Source: JAGVPT01 sp963827085
GTDB taxonomy: Bacteria > Bacteroidota > Ignavibacteria > UBA10030 > UBA8401
Length of the DNA stretch: 64,000 nt
Assembly: GCA_963827085.1 (NCBI GenBank)
Contig: CAWGZY010000005.1
Span: forward strand, 186,001-250,000
Direction: 5' to 3'
This document shows positions 35,295-44,780 of this stretch, piece after piece; positions within the stretch are counted from its first letter, which is position 1, and every line of letters begins with the position of its first letter. The position numbers were made by a program, and so were the translations under genes. Under the pieces are notes generated by a model. The model made no database searches and had not been told where the DNA came from. It saw nothing but the letters and a program-made list of their open reading frames with translations.

Positions 35295-36011
35295 ATGAAT
35301 CAACTTCTTGTCATCAATCTTGGACGGACGCGGTACGCCGACGCGTGGGATCTGCAGAGAAAAATATTCTCCGCACGTCTAGCTCGGCGTATTCCCGATG
35401 TTTTGCTGCTGACTGAACATGAGCCCGTCTACACGCTCGGCAAAGGCGCGGACATCAACCATCTTCTCGCCGGCGACGTTGAATTACAAGAAAAGAAAAT
35501 TGATTTGCATACGATTGACCGGGGGGGCGATGTTACGTTTCACGGTCCCGGCCAATTGGTCGGATATCCGATTCTCGATCTTAACGGTTACTATCTCGAT
35601 ATCCATCGATACCTGCGCGACATCGAAGAGGTCTTGATTCGCACGGCAAAAGATTTCGGCATCGGAGCAGAACGTTCCGGCGGATATACCGGCGTCTGGG
35701 TGAAGAACGATAAACTGGCGGCTATCGGGGTGAAGGTGAGCCGATGGGTAACCATGCATGGATTTGCCTTGAACGTTAACACCGACCTTTCGTATTTCGA
35801 CAGAATTATTCCGTGCGGAATTTTTCATAAAGGTGTAACGTCTCTTCGGGCTCTGACAGGGCACGAAGTCGCAATGGCCGATGTTGAAAAGGGGGTAGTC
35901 CGTAATATTGAATCTGTATTCTCAGTTGCATCTCAGCCGATGATGCTCAAAGAGCTTCTCTCGAACAAACATTTCGAAGATGCTTTACCTGTTGAGGAGA
36001 AGATTGCATGA
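35295..36011 (+). CDS. lipB: octanoyltransferase LipB
   Basis: A 238-residue LipB. The catalytic residues are K147 (AAIGVKV) and C174 (IIPCGI), and RGGDVTFHGPGQLV near residue 76 is the substrate motif. It moves octanoyl from acyl carrier protein to the lipoyl domains. Its stop overlaps the next start (ATGA). Together with lipA (41689) it gives the complete de novo lipoate pathway. Confidence 0.95.
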   Translation: MNQLLVINLGRTRYADAWDLQRKIFSARLARRIPDVLLLTEHEPVYTLGKGADINHLLAGDVELQEKKIDLHTIDRGGDVTFHGPGQLVGYPILDLNGYYLDIHRYLRDIEEVLIRTAKDFGIGAERSGGYTGVWVKNDKLAAIGVKVSRWVTMHGFALNVNTDLSYFDRIIPCGIFHKGVTSLRALTGHEVAMADVEKGVVRNIESVFSVASQPMMLKELLSNKHFEDALPVEEKIA

Positions 36012-38104
36012 CAGCGAAAAAAAACGTGATGATGGTCCATAAATTCGAACCTTCACCCCACTGGAATGCAAAGCATGGCAAAGTCCCGCAAGCCTCCAAC
36101 GGTCAGTTAACCAACGCACAGCTCATTCAGGCCTTCCGGACGATGCACCTCTCTCGAAGTATCGACGAGAAATCGATGCTTCTCTTAAAGCAGGGGAAAA
36201 TCTTATTTCATATCAGCGGCCCGGGACATGAGGCGTGCCAGATCGCTGCCGCGATGGCGTTGAAACCAGGGTACGATTGGGCGTATCCGTACTACCGGGA
36301 CCTCGCATTCGCATTGCAGTACGGCTCAACCGCATACGAAATATTTCTCGAATCGATGCATCGGTTGGGCGGTCCGAGCTCTAACGGCCGCCAGATGCCG
36401 TCGCATTATGGGAACAAAGCGCTTCGCATTCCCGCACAATCAAGTCCGACGGGCACACAGTTTCTACAGGCTGTGGGGACTGCATTAGGCGCGGTGAAGG
36501 AAGGAAAAGATGAAGTGGTATACGTCTCTTCCGGGGAAGGGGCGACAAGTGAAGGCGAATTCAGCGAAGCGCTGAACTGGGCGAGCCGGGAAAAGCTGCC
36601 TGTGGTCTTTTTGATCCAGAATAACGGGTACGCAATTTCCGTTCCGGTGAAAGACCAGATTGCGGGATGTTCTATTTATGAATTGTCAAGCGGTTATCCT
36701 GATCTCTGTCGCTTCCACATTGACGGAACAGATTTTGCCGCCTCGTATCGTGCGGCACAGGAAGCAGTACACCATGCGCGTTCCGGGAAGGGGCCGAGTT
36801 TGATCGAGGCCGATGTTGTTCGATTATTCCCTCATTCATCGTCCGACGACCCCAAGAAATATCTAACGCCGGATGTGATTGAACGGAATCGAAAAAGTGA
36901 TCCGCTGCCAAAGCTTGAAAAGATGATTCTTGATTCCGATGTTCTCTCCAAGGAAGAATTGGATCGATTAAAAGCTGAAGTTAAACGAGAAGTGGAAGAA
37001 GCCGCGGACAGGGCCGAGTCGCAGCCAAGCCCCACTGCCGATACCGCGGAACGAAACGTATTCTCTCCCAATATCATCGTCTCAAAAAATAATTTTGAAG
37101 AGTCGAGGCACGAGGGTAAAAACGTCGTGATGGTCGATGCGATTAATCACGCCCTGCACGAGGAGATGAAGTTCAATCCGAAGATGCTGGTATATGGTGA
37201 GGATGTCGCCGGCAGCAAAGGAGGAGTCTTTACCGCAACGAAAGGATTGACTGCCGAGTTTGGTGAAGAGCGTGCATTCAATTCTCAACTTGCGGAAGCA
37301 AGTATTGTCGGGACTGCGATCGGACTAGCGATCCGGGGTTTCAAACCGGTCGTAGAGATTCAGTTTGGCGATTACATCTGGCCCTCTTTCATGCAATTCA
37401 AAGACGAGCTGGTGAAGCTTCGGTACCGGTCTGACGGAGCTTTTTCCTGTCCAGTCGTTGTTCGTGTTGCCGTTGGGGGATACATCCGGGGCGGGTTATA
37501 TCACAGCCAGAGCATCGAGGGATTTTTTGCGCACATGCCCGGTTTGTGGATTGCCATGCCGTCCAACGCAGCGGATGCAAAAGGGTTATTGAAGACTGCG
37601 TGCCGGGAAGAGAATCCTGTTCTGTTCTGCGAACATAAAGGACTCTATCGACAAGGGTTTGCGTCGAGTCCGGAGCCGGATGAAAACTATCTCCTGCCGT
37701 TTGGCCTCGCGAGTGTGAAGAAGGAAGGGAACGATGTAACTATCGTCGCATGGGGAATGATGGTCCAGCGTTCTCTCGAAGCGGCAAAAAAACTTGAGGT
37801 GCAGGGAGTGAGTGTTGAGGTGATCGACTTGAGGACGATTTGTCCGTGGGACAAGGAGACGGTTCTTTCGTCCGTGAAGAAAACCGGAAAGGCGTTGATC
37901 GTTCATGAAGACACCCGAACCGGCGGATTCGGCGCCGAGATCGGATCAGTGATTGCAGAAGAGTGCTTTCAGTGGCTCGACGCGCCGATCATGAGAGTTG
38001 CAGCAAAAGATGCGCCGATTCCGTTCGCACCGGCTCTGGAGAACGCGGTTCTTCCTCAGGAAAATGATATTGTTTCGGCGTTGAAAAAAATGGCGGAGTT
38101 TTAA
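36008..38104 (+). CDS. 2-oxoacid dehydrogenase E1, fused alpha and beta
   Basis: A 698-residue thiamine-diphosphate enzyme in which the E1 alpha domain (residues ~30-340) and E1 beta domain (~370-698) are one chain. The alpha half holds GEGATSEGEF...NNGYAISVP, the thiamine-binding motif; the beta half begins VDAINHALHEEMKFNPKML and ends with a transketolase C-terminal domain. A Ser/Pro/Ala-rich linker near 335-355 joins them. Fused E1 proteins of this form usually act in branched-chain 2-oxoacid oxidation. It is followed directly by a separate alpha/beta E1 pair. Confidence 0.9.
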   Translation: MTAKKNVMMVHKFEPSPHWNAKHGKVPQASNGQLTNAQLIQAFRTMHLSRSIDEKSMLLLKQGKILFHISGPGHEACQIAAAMALKPGYDWAYPYYRDLAFALQYGSTAYEIFLESMHRLGGPSSNGRQMPSHYGNKALRIPAQSSPTGTQFLQAVGTALGAVKEGKDEVVYVSSGEGATSEGEFSEALNWASREKLPVVFLIQNNGYAISVPVKDQIAGCSIYELSSGYPDLCRFHIDGTDFAASYRAAQEAVHHARSGKGPSLIEADVVRLFPHSSSDDPKKYLTPDVIERNRKSDPLPKLEKMILDSDVLSKEELDRLKAEVKREVEEAADRAESQPSPTADTAERNVFSPNIIVSKNNFEESRHEGKNVVMVDAINHALHEEMKFNPKMLVYGEDVAGSKGGVFTATKGLTAEFGEERAFNSQLAEASIVGTAIGLAIRGFKPVVEIQFGDYIWPSFMQFKDELVKLRYRSDGAFSCPVVVRVAVGGYIRGGLYHSQSIEGFFAHMPGLWIAMPSNAADAKGLLKTACREENPVLFCEHKGLYRQGFASSPEPDENYLLPFGLASVKKEGNDVTIVAWGMMVQRSLEAAKKLEVQGVSVEVIDLRTICPWDKETVLSSVKKTGKALIVHEDTRTGGFGAEIGSVIAEECFQWLDAPIMRVAAKDAPIPFAPALENAVLPQENDIVSALKKMAEF

Positions 38105-38115
38105 TCATCAAACCT

Positions 38116-39162
38116 ATGCCCGCAACAGTGAAATCAAAAAGTGCAAGTGTTGGATCTGCTCATCGCCCCGACGCCGTGAAGCATCAACTCTCTCATGATG
38201 AACTGCTTCAGCTTTATTATTTCATGCGTTTAACCCGTGAGTTTGAGGAGTCGATTATTACGCTGTACCGCCAGGGAAAAATTATCGGCGGAGCGTTCAG
38301 CGGAAACGGCAATGAAGCAACGGCAGTCGGCAGTGCGTTTTGTTTGAAGAAGGAAGATTATCTCTTCCCGATGCACCGCGACCTTGGTGCGCACTTCGTG
38401 AAAGGTCAGACCGTGCGCAACCTGATGCTTCAACATCTTGGGCGTGGAAACAGCCCTGCCCGCGGCCGCGACGGGACCGGACATTATGCAGATTCCTCGC
38501 TGAGGATATATGGAAATATCAGCCATCTCGCCGCAATGATTCCGGTTGCCACGGGAGTAGCGTTGGCGAGCAAGCTTCGAAAAGAGAAGTCTGTCGTGAT
38601 GACGTACATCGGCGACGGAGGGAGCAGCGTCGGCGATTTCCATGAGTCGCTTGCGATGTGTTCCGTGATGAAACTCCCTCTTGTATTGATCGTTGAGAAC
38701 AACCAGTTCGCGTACTCGACGCCGATTGCAAAGCAGTTCATCGTTGAGAAAGTGTCCGACCGGGCGATTGGGTACGGAATCCCCGGTTTTACGATTGACG
38801 GCACAGACGTCGATGAAGTCTATGCGGTCAGCAAGGAGGCGGTTGAACGGGCTCGAAGAGGCGATGGGCCAACGCTCATCGAATCTGTTACGATGAGAAT
38901 GCACGGGCACTCGGTGAACGACGGAGCAGAATACGTCCCTAAAAAATTACTGGACGAGTGGAAGAAAAAGGACCCGCTTCTGAAGATTGAGAAACAGTTA
39001 GTCGACAGGAAAATCCTTTCACCGGAAATTCGGAATAATTTCGAAAAGAAAATTGCGGCTGAGATCCAGGAAGCGACGCAGCATGCGTTAGAAAGTCCAT
39101 ATCCGCCGTCGGAAGATGCCGCTGTTGGAGTATTTGCAGAACAATTAAAAATTAAGAATTAA
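38116..39162 (+). CDS. 2-oxoacid dehydrogenase E1 alpha subunit
   Basis: A 348-residue E1 alpha. GDGGSSVGDFHESLAMCS with VENNQFAYSTP is the thiamine-diphosphate motif, and RMHGHSVNDGAEYV carries the conserved phosphorylation-loop region. It pairs with the beta subunit at 39243 and probably with the E2 at 40253. The substrate is not clear: pyruvate, acetoin and branched-chain enzymes share these motifs. Confidence 0.9.
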   Translation: MPATVKSKSASVGSAHRPDAVKHQLSHDELLQLYYFMRLTREFEESIITLYRQGKIIGGAFSGNGNEATAVGSAFCLKKEDYLFPMHRDLGAHFVKGQTVRNLMLQHLGRGNSPARGRDGTGHYADSSLRIYGNISHLAAMIPVATGVALASKLRKEKSVVMTYIGDGGSSVGDFHESLAMCSVMKLPLVLIVENNQFAYSTPIAKQFIVEKVSDRAIGYGIPGFTIDGTDVDEVYAVSKEAVERARRGDGPTLIESVTMRMHGHSVNDGAEYVPKKLLDEWKKKDPLLKIEKQLVDRKILSPEIRNNFEKKIAAEIQEATQHALESPYPPSEDAAVGVFAEQLKIKN

Positions 39163-39242
39163 TAATTAAGAAATAGAACTTGTGAAAGCTTAATCTATAT
39201 TTTAATTCTTAATTTTTAATTATTAATTCATGATTTATCCAA

Positions 39243-40220
39243 ATGCCTGTAATCTCTTATATTGACGCTATCAGCAAGGGACTGTGGGAAGAGATGGAAC
39301 GCGATTCGTCGGTTTTTCTTCTCGGCGAAGACATCGGCGAGTACGGCGGTGCGTTTAAGGTCACTAAAGGATTCCTTAACCATTTCGGGAGCGATCGCGT
39401 TGTCGACACGGTTCTTGCAGAATCTGCAATTCTCGGAGCTGCGACCGGCGCTGCGTTGGTCGGGATGAAGCCCGTTGCGGAGATGCAGTTTGCTGATTTT
39501 GTAACATGCGGCTTTAATCAGCTTGTCAATAATTCCGCCTCCATACATTATCGGTGGAATCTTCCCGTGCCGATGGTCGTCCGTCTTCCGTCCGGTGCAG
39601 GCATCCACGGCGGACCGTTTCATTCGCGCAATCCTGAGGCGTGGTTTTTTCATCAACCGGGATTGAAACTTGTTGCACCGTCAACTCCCTACGATGCAAA
39701 GGGGTTGATCAAAGCGGCAATTCGCGACCCGAATCCGGTGTTGTATTTCGAGCACAAGCGACTGTACCGCCACATCAAAGGTGAAGTGCCGGATGGCGAT
39801 TATGTTGTCGAAATAGGGAAGGGAGATATTAAGCGGCCGGGGAATGATATTTCCGTCATCACCTACGGATCTGCAGTTCATCTGGCTCTTGAGGCCGCAG
39901 AAATGCTTGAGAAGCAGAGCGGCATCAGTGTTGAGGTTGTTGACCTGCGAAGTTTGATGCCGCTGGATAAAGATTTGATTCTGTCTTCGGTGAGGAAAAC
40001 AGGAAAAGTTTTGATAGCGCACGAAGATACGCTCACGGGCGGAATTGGCGGTGAGATTGCCGCTCTTGTTGCAGAGTTTGCGTTTGAAAGCCTTGACGCT
40101 CCTATTAAACGAGTCGGAGCGATGGATATTCCGACTCCATTCGCACCAACGCTCGAGGAATATTTCTTACCGAATAGAGAGAGAATTCTGACGGCGTTGC
40201 AAGAATTAGCGGCGTTTTAA
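39243..40220 (+). CDS. 2-oxoacid dehydrogenase E1 beta subunit
   Basis: A 325-residue E1 beta. The N-terminal pyrimidine-binding domain has LLGEDIGEYGGAFKVTKGF, and the C-terminal half has VEVVDLRSLMPLDKDLI. It completes the heterotetrameric E1 with the preceding alpha gene. The 80-nt gap upstream is very AT-rich and contains TTAATAATTAAGAA with an inverted counterpart. Confidence 0.92.
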   Translation: MPVISYIDAISKGLWEEMERDSSVFLLGEDIGEYGGAFKVTKGFLNHFGSDRVVDTVLAESAILGAATGAALVGMKPVAEMQFADFVTCGFNQLVNNSASIHYRWNLPVPMVVRLPSGAGIHGGPFHSRNPEAWFFHQPGLKLVAPSTPYDAKGLIKAAIRDPNPVLYFEHKRLYRHIKGEVPDGDYVVEIGKGDIKRPGNDISVITYGSAVHLALEAAEMLEKQSGISVEVVDLRSLMPLDKDLILSSVRKTGKVLIAHEDTLTGGIGGEIAALVAEFAFESLDAPIKRVGAMDIPTPFAPTLEEYFLPNRERILTALQELAAF

Positions 40221-40252
40221 AAAGACAAAACGAAAAAAAACACAAAGAACTT

Positions 40253-41500
40253 ATGGCTATTGTCGACGTCATCATGCCCCAGATGGGCGAAAGTATAGCG
40301 GAGGGGACAATCACAAAGTGGTACAAAAAAGTCGGGGATAAAATTGCCAAGGACGAAACCTTGCTGGAAATCAGCACGGACAAAGTTGATTCTGAGATTC
40401 CATCCCCTTCAGCCGGACTTGTAGCCGAATTACTTTTTCCGGAGCAGAAAACTGTCGACGTCCACACTGTGATCGCAAGAATACAGACAGATGTCCATGC
40501 CCCATTAACGTCTAGTCCTGAACATATTCAATCTAAAACCCAAAACCCAACGCTTGAAATCGGTTCGACCATTGACTCTTCTCTTGAACCAGTAACCATC
40601 AGACAAAGCACTTCAGCAGCAACGAATAGATTCTTTTCTCCACTCGTCATGAACATTGCCCGTGCTGAGGGCATTTCGCTAAGTGAGTTGGAAAAAATTC
40701 CGGGAAGCGGGGCAAACAATCGTGTTTCAAAAAAGGATGTTCTGGATTACATTGAGCGCAGAAAATCGGGAAGTGCAACAGCCCATGTCAAACCGTCGAC
40801 CGCGGGAACTCCGTCTGGAAGCGTCGAAGTAATAAAGATGGACACGATGCGGAAAGCCATTGCCGAACACATGGTGCGGAGCGTGCACACCTCAGCTCAC
40901 GTCGGCTCGGTGGCAGAGGCCGATGTTTCGAAGATTGTCGCATACCGGGAAAAACACAAAGCAGATTTTGAGAAGAGGGAGGGGTTCAAGCTTACGTTCA
41001 CCCCCTTCTTCGTTGATGCGGCCGTCAAGGCAATAAAAGATTTTCCGTTGATCAATGCATCCGTCGACGGCGATTCGATTATTCTCCGGAAGGACATCAA
41101 TATTGGAGTTGCTGTTGCGCTGGAAAATGGCTTAATTGTTCCTGTAGTGAAGCAGGCTGCCGGCAAAGATTTTGCCGGACTTGCCCGTGCAGTAAATGAC
41201 CTGTCCAATCGCGCACGGACAATAAAGCTTGCACCGGACGATGTTCAAGGGGGAACGTTTACAATTACCAACCCAGGCATTTTCGGCAATCTCTTCGGTT
41301 TCCCGATAATCAACCAACCACAAGTGGCAATACTGGGCGTGGGCGCCATCAAGAAGCGACCGGTGGTGATTAATGACGCGATTGCCATTCGTTCGATGGT
41401 GTATATCTCGATGTCGTACGACCATCGGATAATCGACGGAGCGCTCGGTGGAATGTTTTTGCAGAGAATAGTCCAGTATTTGGAGAATTATGAATTATGA
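40253..41500 (+). CDS. 2-oxoacid dehydrogenase E2 acyltransferase
   Basis: A 415-residue E2 with one lipoyl domain (residues ~1-78, lipoyl Lys K44 in STDKVD), a peripheral E1/E3-binding domain (SPLVMNIARAEGISLSELEKI is cited as VMNIARAEGISLSEL, ~130-165) and a catalytic domain with the active His in SYDHRIIDGALGG. The first part QMGESIAEGTI is of the branched-chain/2-oxoglutarate type rather than the pyruvate type. It probably serves the E1 pair just upstream and perhaps the fused E1. Confidence 0.92.
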   Translation: MAIVDVIMPQMGESIAEGTITKWYKKVGDKIAKDETLLEISTDKVDSEIPSPSAGLVAELLFPEQKTVDVHTVIARIQTDVHAPLTSSPEHIQSKTQNPTLEIGSTIDSSLEPVTIRQSTSAATNRFFSPLVMNIARAEGISLSELEKIPGSGANNRVSKKDVLDYIERRKSGSATAHVKPSTAGTPSGSVEVIKMDTMRKAIAEHMVRSVHTSAHVGSVAEADVSKIVAYREKHKADFEKREGFKLTFTPFFVDAAVKAIKDFPLINASVDGDSIILRKDINIGVAVALENGLIVPVVKQAAGKDFAGLARAVNDLSNRARTIKLAPDDVQGGTFTITNPGIFGNLFGFPIINQPQVAILGVGAIKKRPVVINDAIAIRSMVYISMSYDHRIIDGALGGMFLQRIVQYLENYEL

Positions 41501-41528
41501 ATTGAAACTTCTGAATAATTGGTAATGG

Positions 41529-41640
41529 AATGTCATTCTGAGCGAAGCGAAGAATCTATTCGTTCAATTTGAAAAGAAAAACTAGATTCTTCTGCCGAAG
41601 GCATTCCTTCGGAAGTCGCTACGCTCCTCAGAATGACATT
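41529..41640. repeat. TCATTCTGAGCGAAGCGA-type palindrome (family 2)
   Basis: AATGTCATTCTGAG at 41529 and its inverse CTCAGAATGACATT ending at 41640 frame a long imperfect hairpin that also pairs GAAGAATCTA with TAGATTCTTC. This is a widely dispersed repeat type in FCB and some other genomes. It fills the gap between E2 and lipA. Confidence 0.85.
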
Positions 41641-41688
41641 ACTTAAGCATTTTTCAGAAGCCTCAATTCAAAATTCCTAATTGACGAA

Positions 41689-42558
41689 ATGGAAACAATC
41701 ATACAAGAAATACACATCGAACGGCAGCGCAAACCGGAATGGTTGAAGGCACGCGTTCCGGGGGGAGAGAATTACTCACGGTTGAAGAGCCTGATCGACA
41801 AGAGCCGGCTTCATACCGTGTGTCAGGAGGCCAGGTGTCCCAATATGGGAGAATGCTGGAACTCCGGTACCGCAACGTTCATGATTCTTGGCGATACGTG
41901 TACACGAAGCTGCGGCTTTTGCGCCGTGAAGACCGGCCGTCCTGAATTTTTGGATAAAGATGAGCCACGGCGTGTCGGCGAAGCGGTCGAGATAATGAAG
42001 CTCCGGCATGCGGTCATTACTTCTGTCAACCGCGATGAGCTGTTTGACGGCGGCGCGCAAATCTTTGCAGAGACTATTCGTGAAATTCGCAGCCGCGTCC
42101 CTGGGTGCCGCATTGAAGTGCTTATCCCGGATTTTGTAGGCAGCGAACAGGCTTTGAATATTGTCCTCGATGCTCAGCCGGATATTCTCAATCACAACAC
42201 AGAGACTGTTCCCCGGTTGTATAAAATTGTCCGCCCGCAGGCGCACTACAATCGTTCGCTCGAATTGCTCTTCCGCGCAAAGCAGAAAGGGTTTCTCACG
42301 AAATCCGGCTTGATGCTCGGACTCGGTGAGACAATCGAAGAAGTGATCGATACAATGAGCGACCTCCGGGAAGTAGAATGCGATATTCTTACCCTCGGTC
42401 AGTATTTGCAACCGACACAATCTCATTTGCCCGTTGAACGGTATGTTCGTCCCGAAGAATTTGCGATGCTGAAACAGCGTGGCCTTGAGATGGGATTCCG
42501 GTACATCGAGTCGGGTCCGCTCGTGCGCAGTTCGTACCACGCCGCCGAACAAGTGTAA
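41689..42558 (+). CDS. lipA: lipoyl synthase LipA
   Basis: A 289-residue radical-SAM enzyme. Auxiliary cluster Cys: C45, C50, C56. Radical-SAM cluster Cys: C71, C75, C78 in CTRSCGFC. The C-terminal RSSYHA includes the Ser ligand of the auxiliary cluster. It inserts two sulfur atoms into the octanoyl group set by LipB. It is well placed between two lipoyl-dependent E1/E2 groups. Confidence 0.96.
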   Translation: METIIQEIHIERQRKPEWLKARVPGGENYSRLKSLIDKSRLHTVCQEARCPNMGECWNSGTATFMILGDTCTRSCGFCAVKTGRPEFLDKDEPRRVGEAVEIMKLRHAVITSVNRDELFDGGAQIFAETIREIRSRVPGCRIEVLIPDFVGSEQALNIVLDAQPDILNHNTETVPRLYKIVRPQAHYNRSLELLFRAKQKGFLTKSGLMLGLGETIEEVIDTMSDLREVECDILTLGQYLQPTQSHLPVERYVRPEEFAMLKQRGLEMGFRYIESGPLVRSSYHAAEQV

Positions 42559-42582
42559 TTTTTTTCATCATAAGGAGAACGA

Positions 42583-43608
42583 ATGGCAACTGCTACACTG
42601 AATAAAGAACCAAAAGATGTAAAAGCATTTCGCTGGAAAGATTTAGGATTGTCCAATGCAAAACTCATCGACCTATACCGCCAAATGCTTCTCATCCGCA
42701 GGTTTGAAGAGCGTTCTGCACAAGAATACGGGAAAAGCAAGATCGGCGGTTTTTGCCATTTGTACATCGGGCAGGAAGCCGTCGGTGTTGGCGCGATAGC
42801 CGCTTTGCGCGAGGATGATTATATTTTTTCGGCATATCGCGACCATGGCCACGCCATCGCTCGCGGGATGGAACCGAAAGTCATCATGGCGGAACTTTTT
42901 GGCAAGTTCACAGGCTGCTCGAAAGGCGTCGGCGGTTCGATGCATATGTTCGATGCTTCGAAAGGGTTTATGGGGGGATATGGCATCGTCGGCGGCCACG
43001 TACCGCTTGCTTCCGGCACGGCATTCGCGTCAAAATATCTCGGCAAAGATTCTGTCACGGTCTGCTTCTTCGGTGAGGCTGCCGCTAATCAAGGAGTGTT
43101 TCATGAAACGCTAAACCTTGCTGCATTGTGGAAATTGCCGGTCGTCTTCATCTGCGAGAACAATCGTTTCGGGATGGGAACCGCCGTTGAACGGTCGACC
43201 GCAGTGTGGGATATTTATCAAAAGGCTTCGGCGTACGATATCACCCGCCAATGGGTCGACGGCATGGATGTGCTGGAGATGTACCGCGTCGTCAAAGAAT
43301 CCGTCGATCGTGCCCGCAAGACCGGCGCGCCCACAATGCTCGAAGCTCGGACGTACCGATTCCGCGGCCACTCGATGTCCGACCCGATACACGGCCATTA
43401 CAGGACAAAAGAGGAAGTCGAAGAACAAAAGAAGAGTGATCCGATCCCGGCTTTCGGACATGAAATGCTCGAGGCCGGCATTCTTAGCCAGCCGGTCATT
43501 GATGAAATGGAATTAGAGATCAAGAAAATTGTCGATGAATCGGTTGAATTTGCCGAACACAGCCCCGAACCGCCGGCTGATTTTTTGTATGAAAACGTCT
43601 ACTCTTAA
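42583..43608 (+). CDS. pdhA: pyruvate dehydrogenase E1 alpha subunit
   Basis: A 341-residue E1 alpha of the pyruvate dehydrogenase type, with AAGGAG just before the ATG. FGEAAANQGVFHETLNLAALW and ENNRFGMGT form the thiamine-diphosphate site, and YRFRGHSMSDP is the conserved loop of pyruvate-type E1 alpha. It is followed 22 nt later by pdhB. Confidence 0.94.
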   Translation: MATATLNKEPKDVKAFRWKDLGLSNAKLIDLYRQMLLIRRFEERSAQEYGKSKIGGFCHLYIGQEAVGVGAIAALREDDYIFSAYRDHGHAIARGMEPKVIMAELFGKFTGCSKGVGGSMHMFDASKGFMGGYGIVGGHVPLASGTAFASKYLGKDSVTVCFFGEAAANQGVFHETLNLAALWKLPVVFICENNRFGMGTAVERSTAVWDIYQKASAYDITRQWVDGMDVLEMYRVVKESVDRARKTGAPTMLEARTYRFRGHSMSDPIHGHYRTKEEVEEQKKSDPIPAFGHEMLEAGILSQPVIDEMELEIKKIVDESVEFAEHSPEPPADFLYENVYS

Positions 43609-43630
43609 TTTTGAAAAGGGAAAATGAAGT

Positions 43631-44608
43631 ATGGCAGTGATTGCATTTCGTGAAGCATTAAATCAGGCAATGTGCGAAGAGATGGAGCGGGATCCGAATG
43701 TTTTTTTGATGGGTGAAGAAGTCGGGCAGTACCAGGGCGCATACAAAGTCAGCCAGGGCATGCTTCAAAAATTCGGGGAGAAAAGGGTGATCGACACCCC
43801 TATTACCGAAGCCGGGTTTGCCGGGTTAGGAATAGGCGCCGCAATGGTAGGCCTGCGTCCGATCGTCGAGATGATGACATGGAATTTTGCCATCCTTGCC
43901 TTCGACCAGTTGTTCAATAATGCGGCAAAAATACGATACATGTCCGGCGGGCAATTCAAAGTGCCGATCGTCATCCGAGGCCCTTCCGGCGCCGCGCATG
44001 CCCTCGCTTCGCAGCACTCCCAGTCGCTCGAATCAATGCTCTCGCATGTTCCGGGATTGATCGTGATCATTCCCTCAACCCCGGCGGACGGGAAAGGGCT
44101 GTTGAAGTCGGCAATACGCGACGACAATCCGGTGATGTTCATGGAAAGCGAAATGATGTACGGGCACAAAGGAGAAGTTCCGGAAGAAGAATACACGATT
44201 CCCATCGGGGTCGGCGACATTAAACGAAAAGGAGAGCACGTGACAATCGTCGCATGGTCGAAGATGCTCCATGTCTCGCTCGCGGCGGCAGACGAATTGA
44301 TGAAAGAAGGGATCGAAGCCGAGGTGATCGACCCGCGTACCATTCGTCCGCTGGATGAAGACCTGATTATTAATTCCGTCAAGAAAACAAACCGGTGCGT
44401 CATCGTCGAGGAAGCGTGGCCGTTCGCCTCCGTCGGCGCTGAAATTGCAAGCCGCGTTTATACCAAAGCGTTCGACTACCTTGACGCTCCGATTGAACGG
44501 CTGAACGGCGCAGATATTCCGATGCCGTATGCGACCAACCTCGAGAAGCAAGCGCTGCCGAGTGCTGCGAAGGTCATCGCGGCGGTCAAGAAAGTTCTTT
44601 ATCGGTAA
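43631..44608 (+). CDS. pdhB: pyruvate dehydrogenase E1 beta subunit
   Basis: A 325-residue E1 beta, best matching the pyruvate type: MGEEVGQYQGAYKVSQGM near residue 27, then MTWNFAILAFDQ and GPSGAAHALASQHSQS. It forms the E1 with pdhA and feeds the E2 at 44781. Confidence 0.94.
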   Translation: MAVIAFREALNQAMCEEMERDPNVFLMGEEVGQYQGAYKVSQGMLQKFGEKRVIDTPITEAGFAGLGIGAAMVGLRPIVEMMTWNFAILAFDQLFNNAAKIRYMSGGQFKVPIVIRGPSGAAHALASQHSQSLESMLSHVPGLIVIIPSTPADGKGLLKSAIRDDNPVMFMESEMMYGHKGEVPEEEYTIPIGVGDIKRKGEHVTIVAWSKMLHVSLAAADELMKEGIEAEVIDPRTIRPLDEDLIINSVKKTNRCVIVEEAWPFASVGAEIASRVYTKAFDYLDAPIERLNGADIPMPYATNLEKQALPSAAKVIAAVKKVLYR

Positions 44609-44634
44609 AAGCTGATGCTACGTGAGAAATTGAA

Positions 44635-44740
44635 TGTGCCACTAAGTTCACGAAGGACACGAAGCGAACACATTTCTGAAGATTGTTCCATAACCACCTT
44701 CGTGCTTTTTCGTGTTCTTCGTGGACACTAACAGTGCACA
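44635..44740. repeat. CACGAAG-type intergenic palindrome (family 1)
   Basis: TGTGCCACTAAGTTCACGAA at the left and TTCGTGGACACTAACAGTGC at the right are imperfect inverses, with inner CACGAAG/CTTCGTG pairs. It separates pdhB from its E2 gene. Confidence 0.8.
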
Positions 44741-44780
44741 TTAGCTAAAAAGTTACTTCACAACGGAAAGCGAAGATCAG

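Noticed and set aside
36008..38104. Fused E1 as a sequencing or assembly artefact joining two genes
   Set aside because: The linker is of normal composition and fused E1 alpha-beta proteins are an established family.
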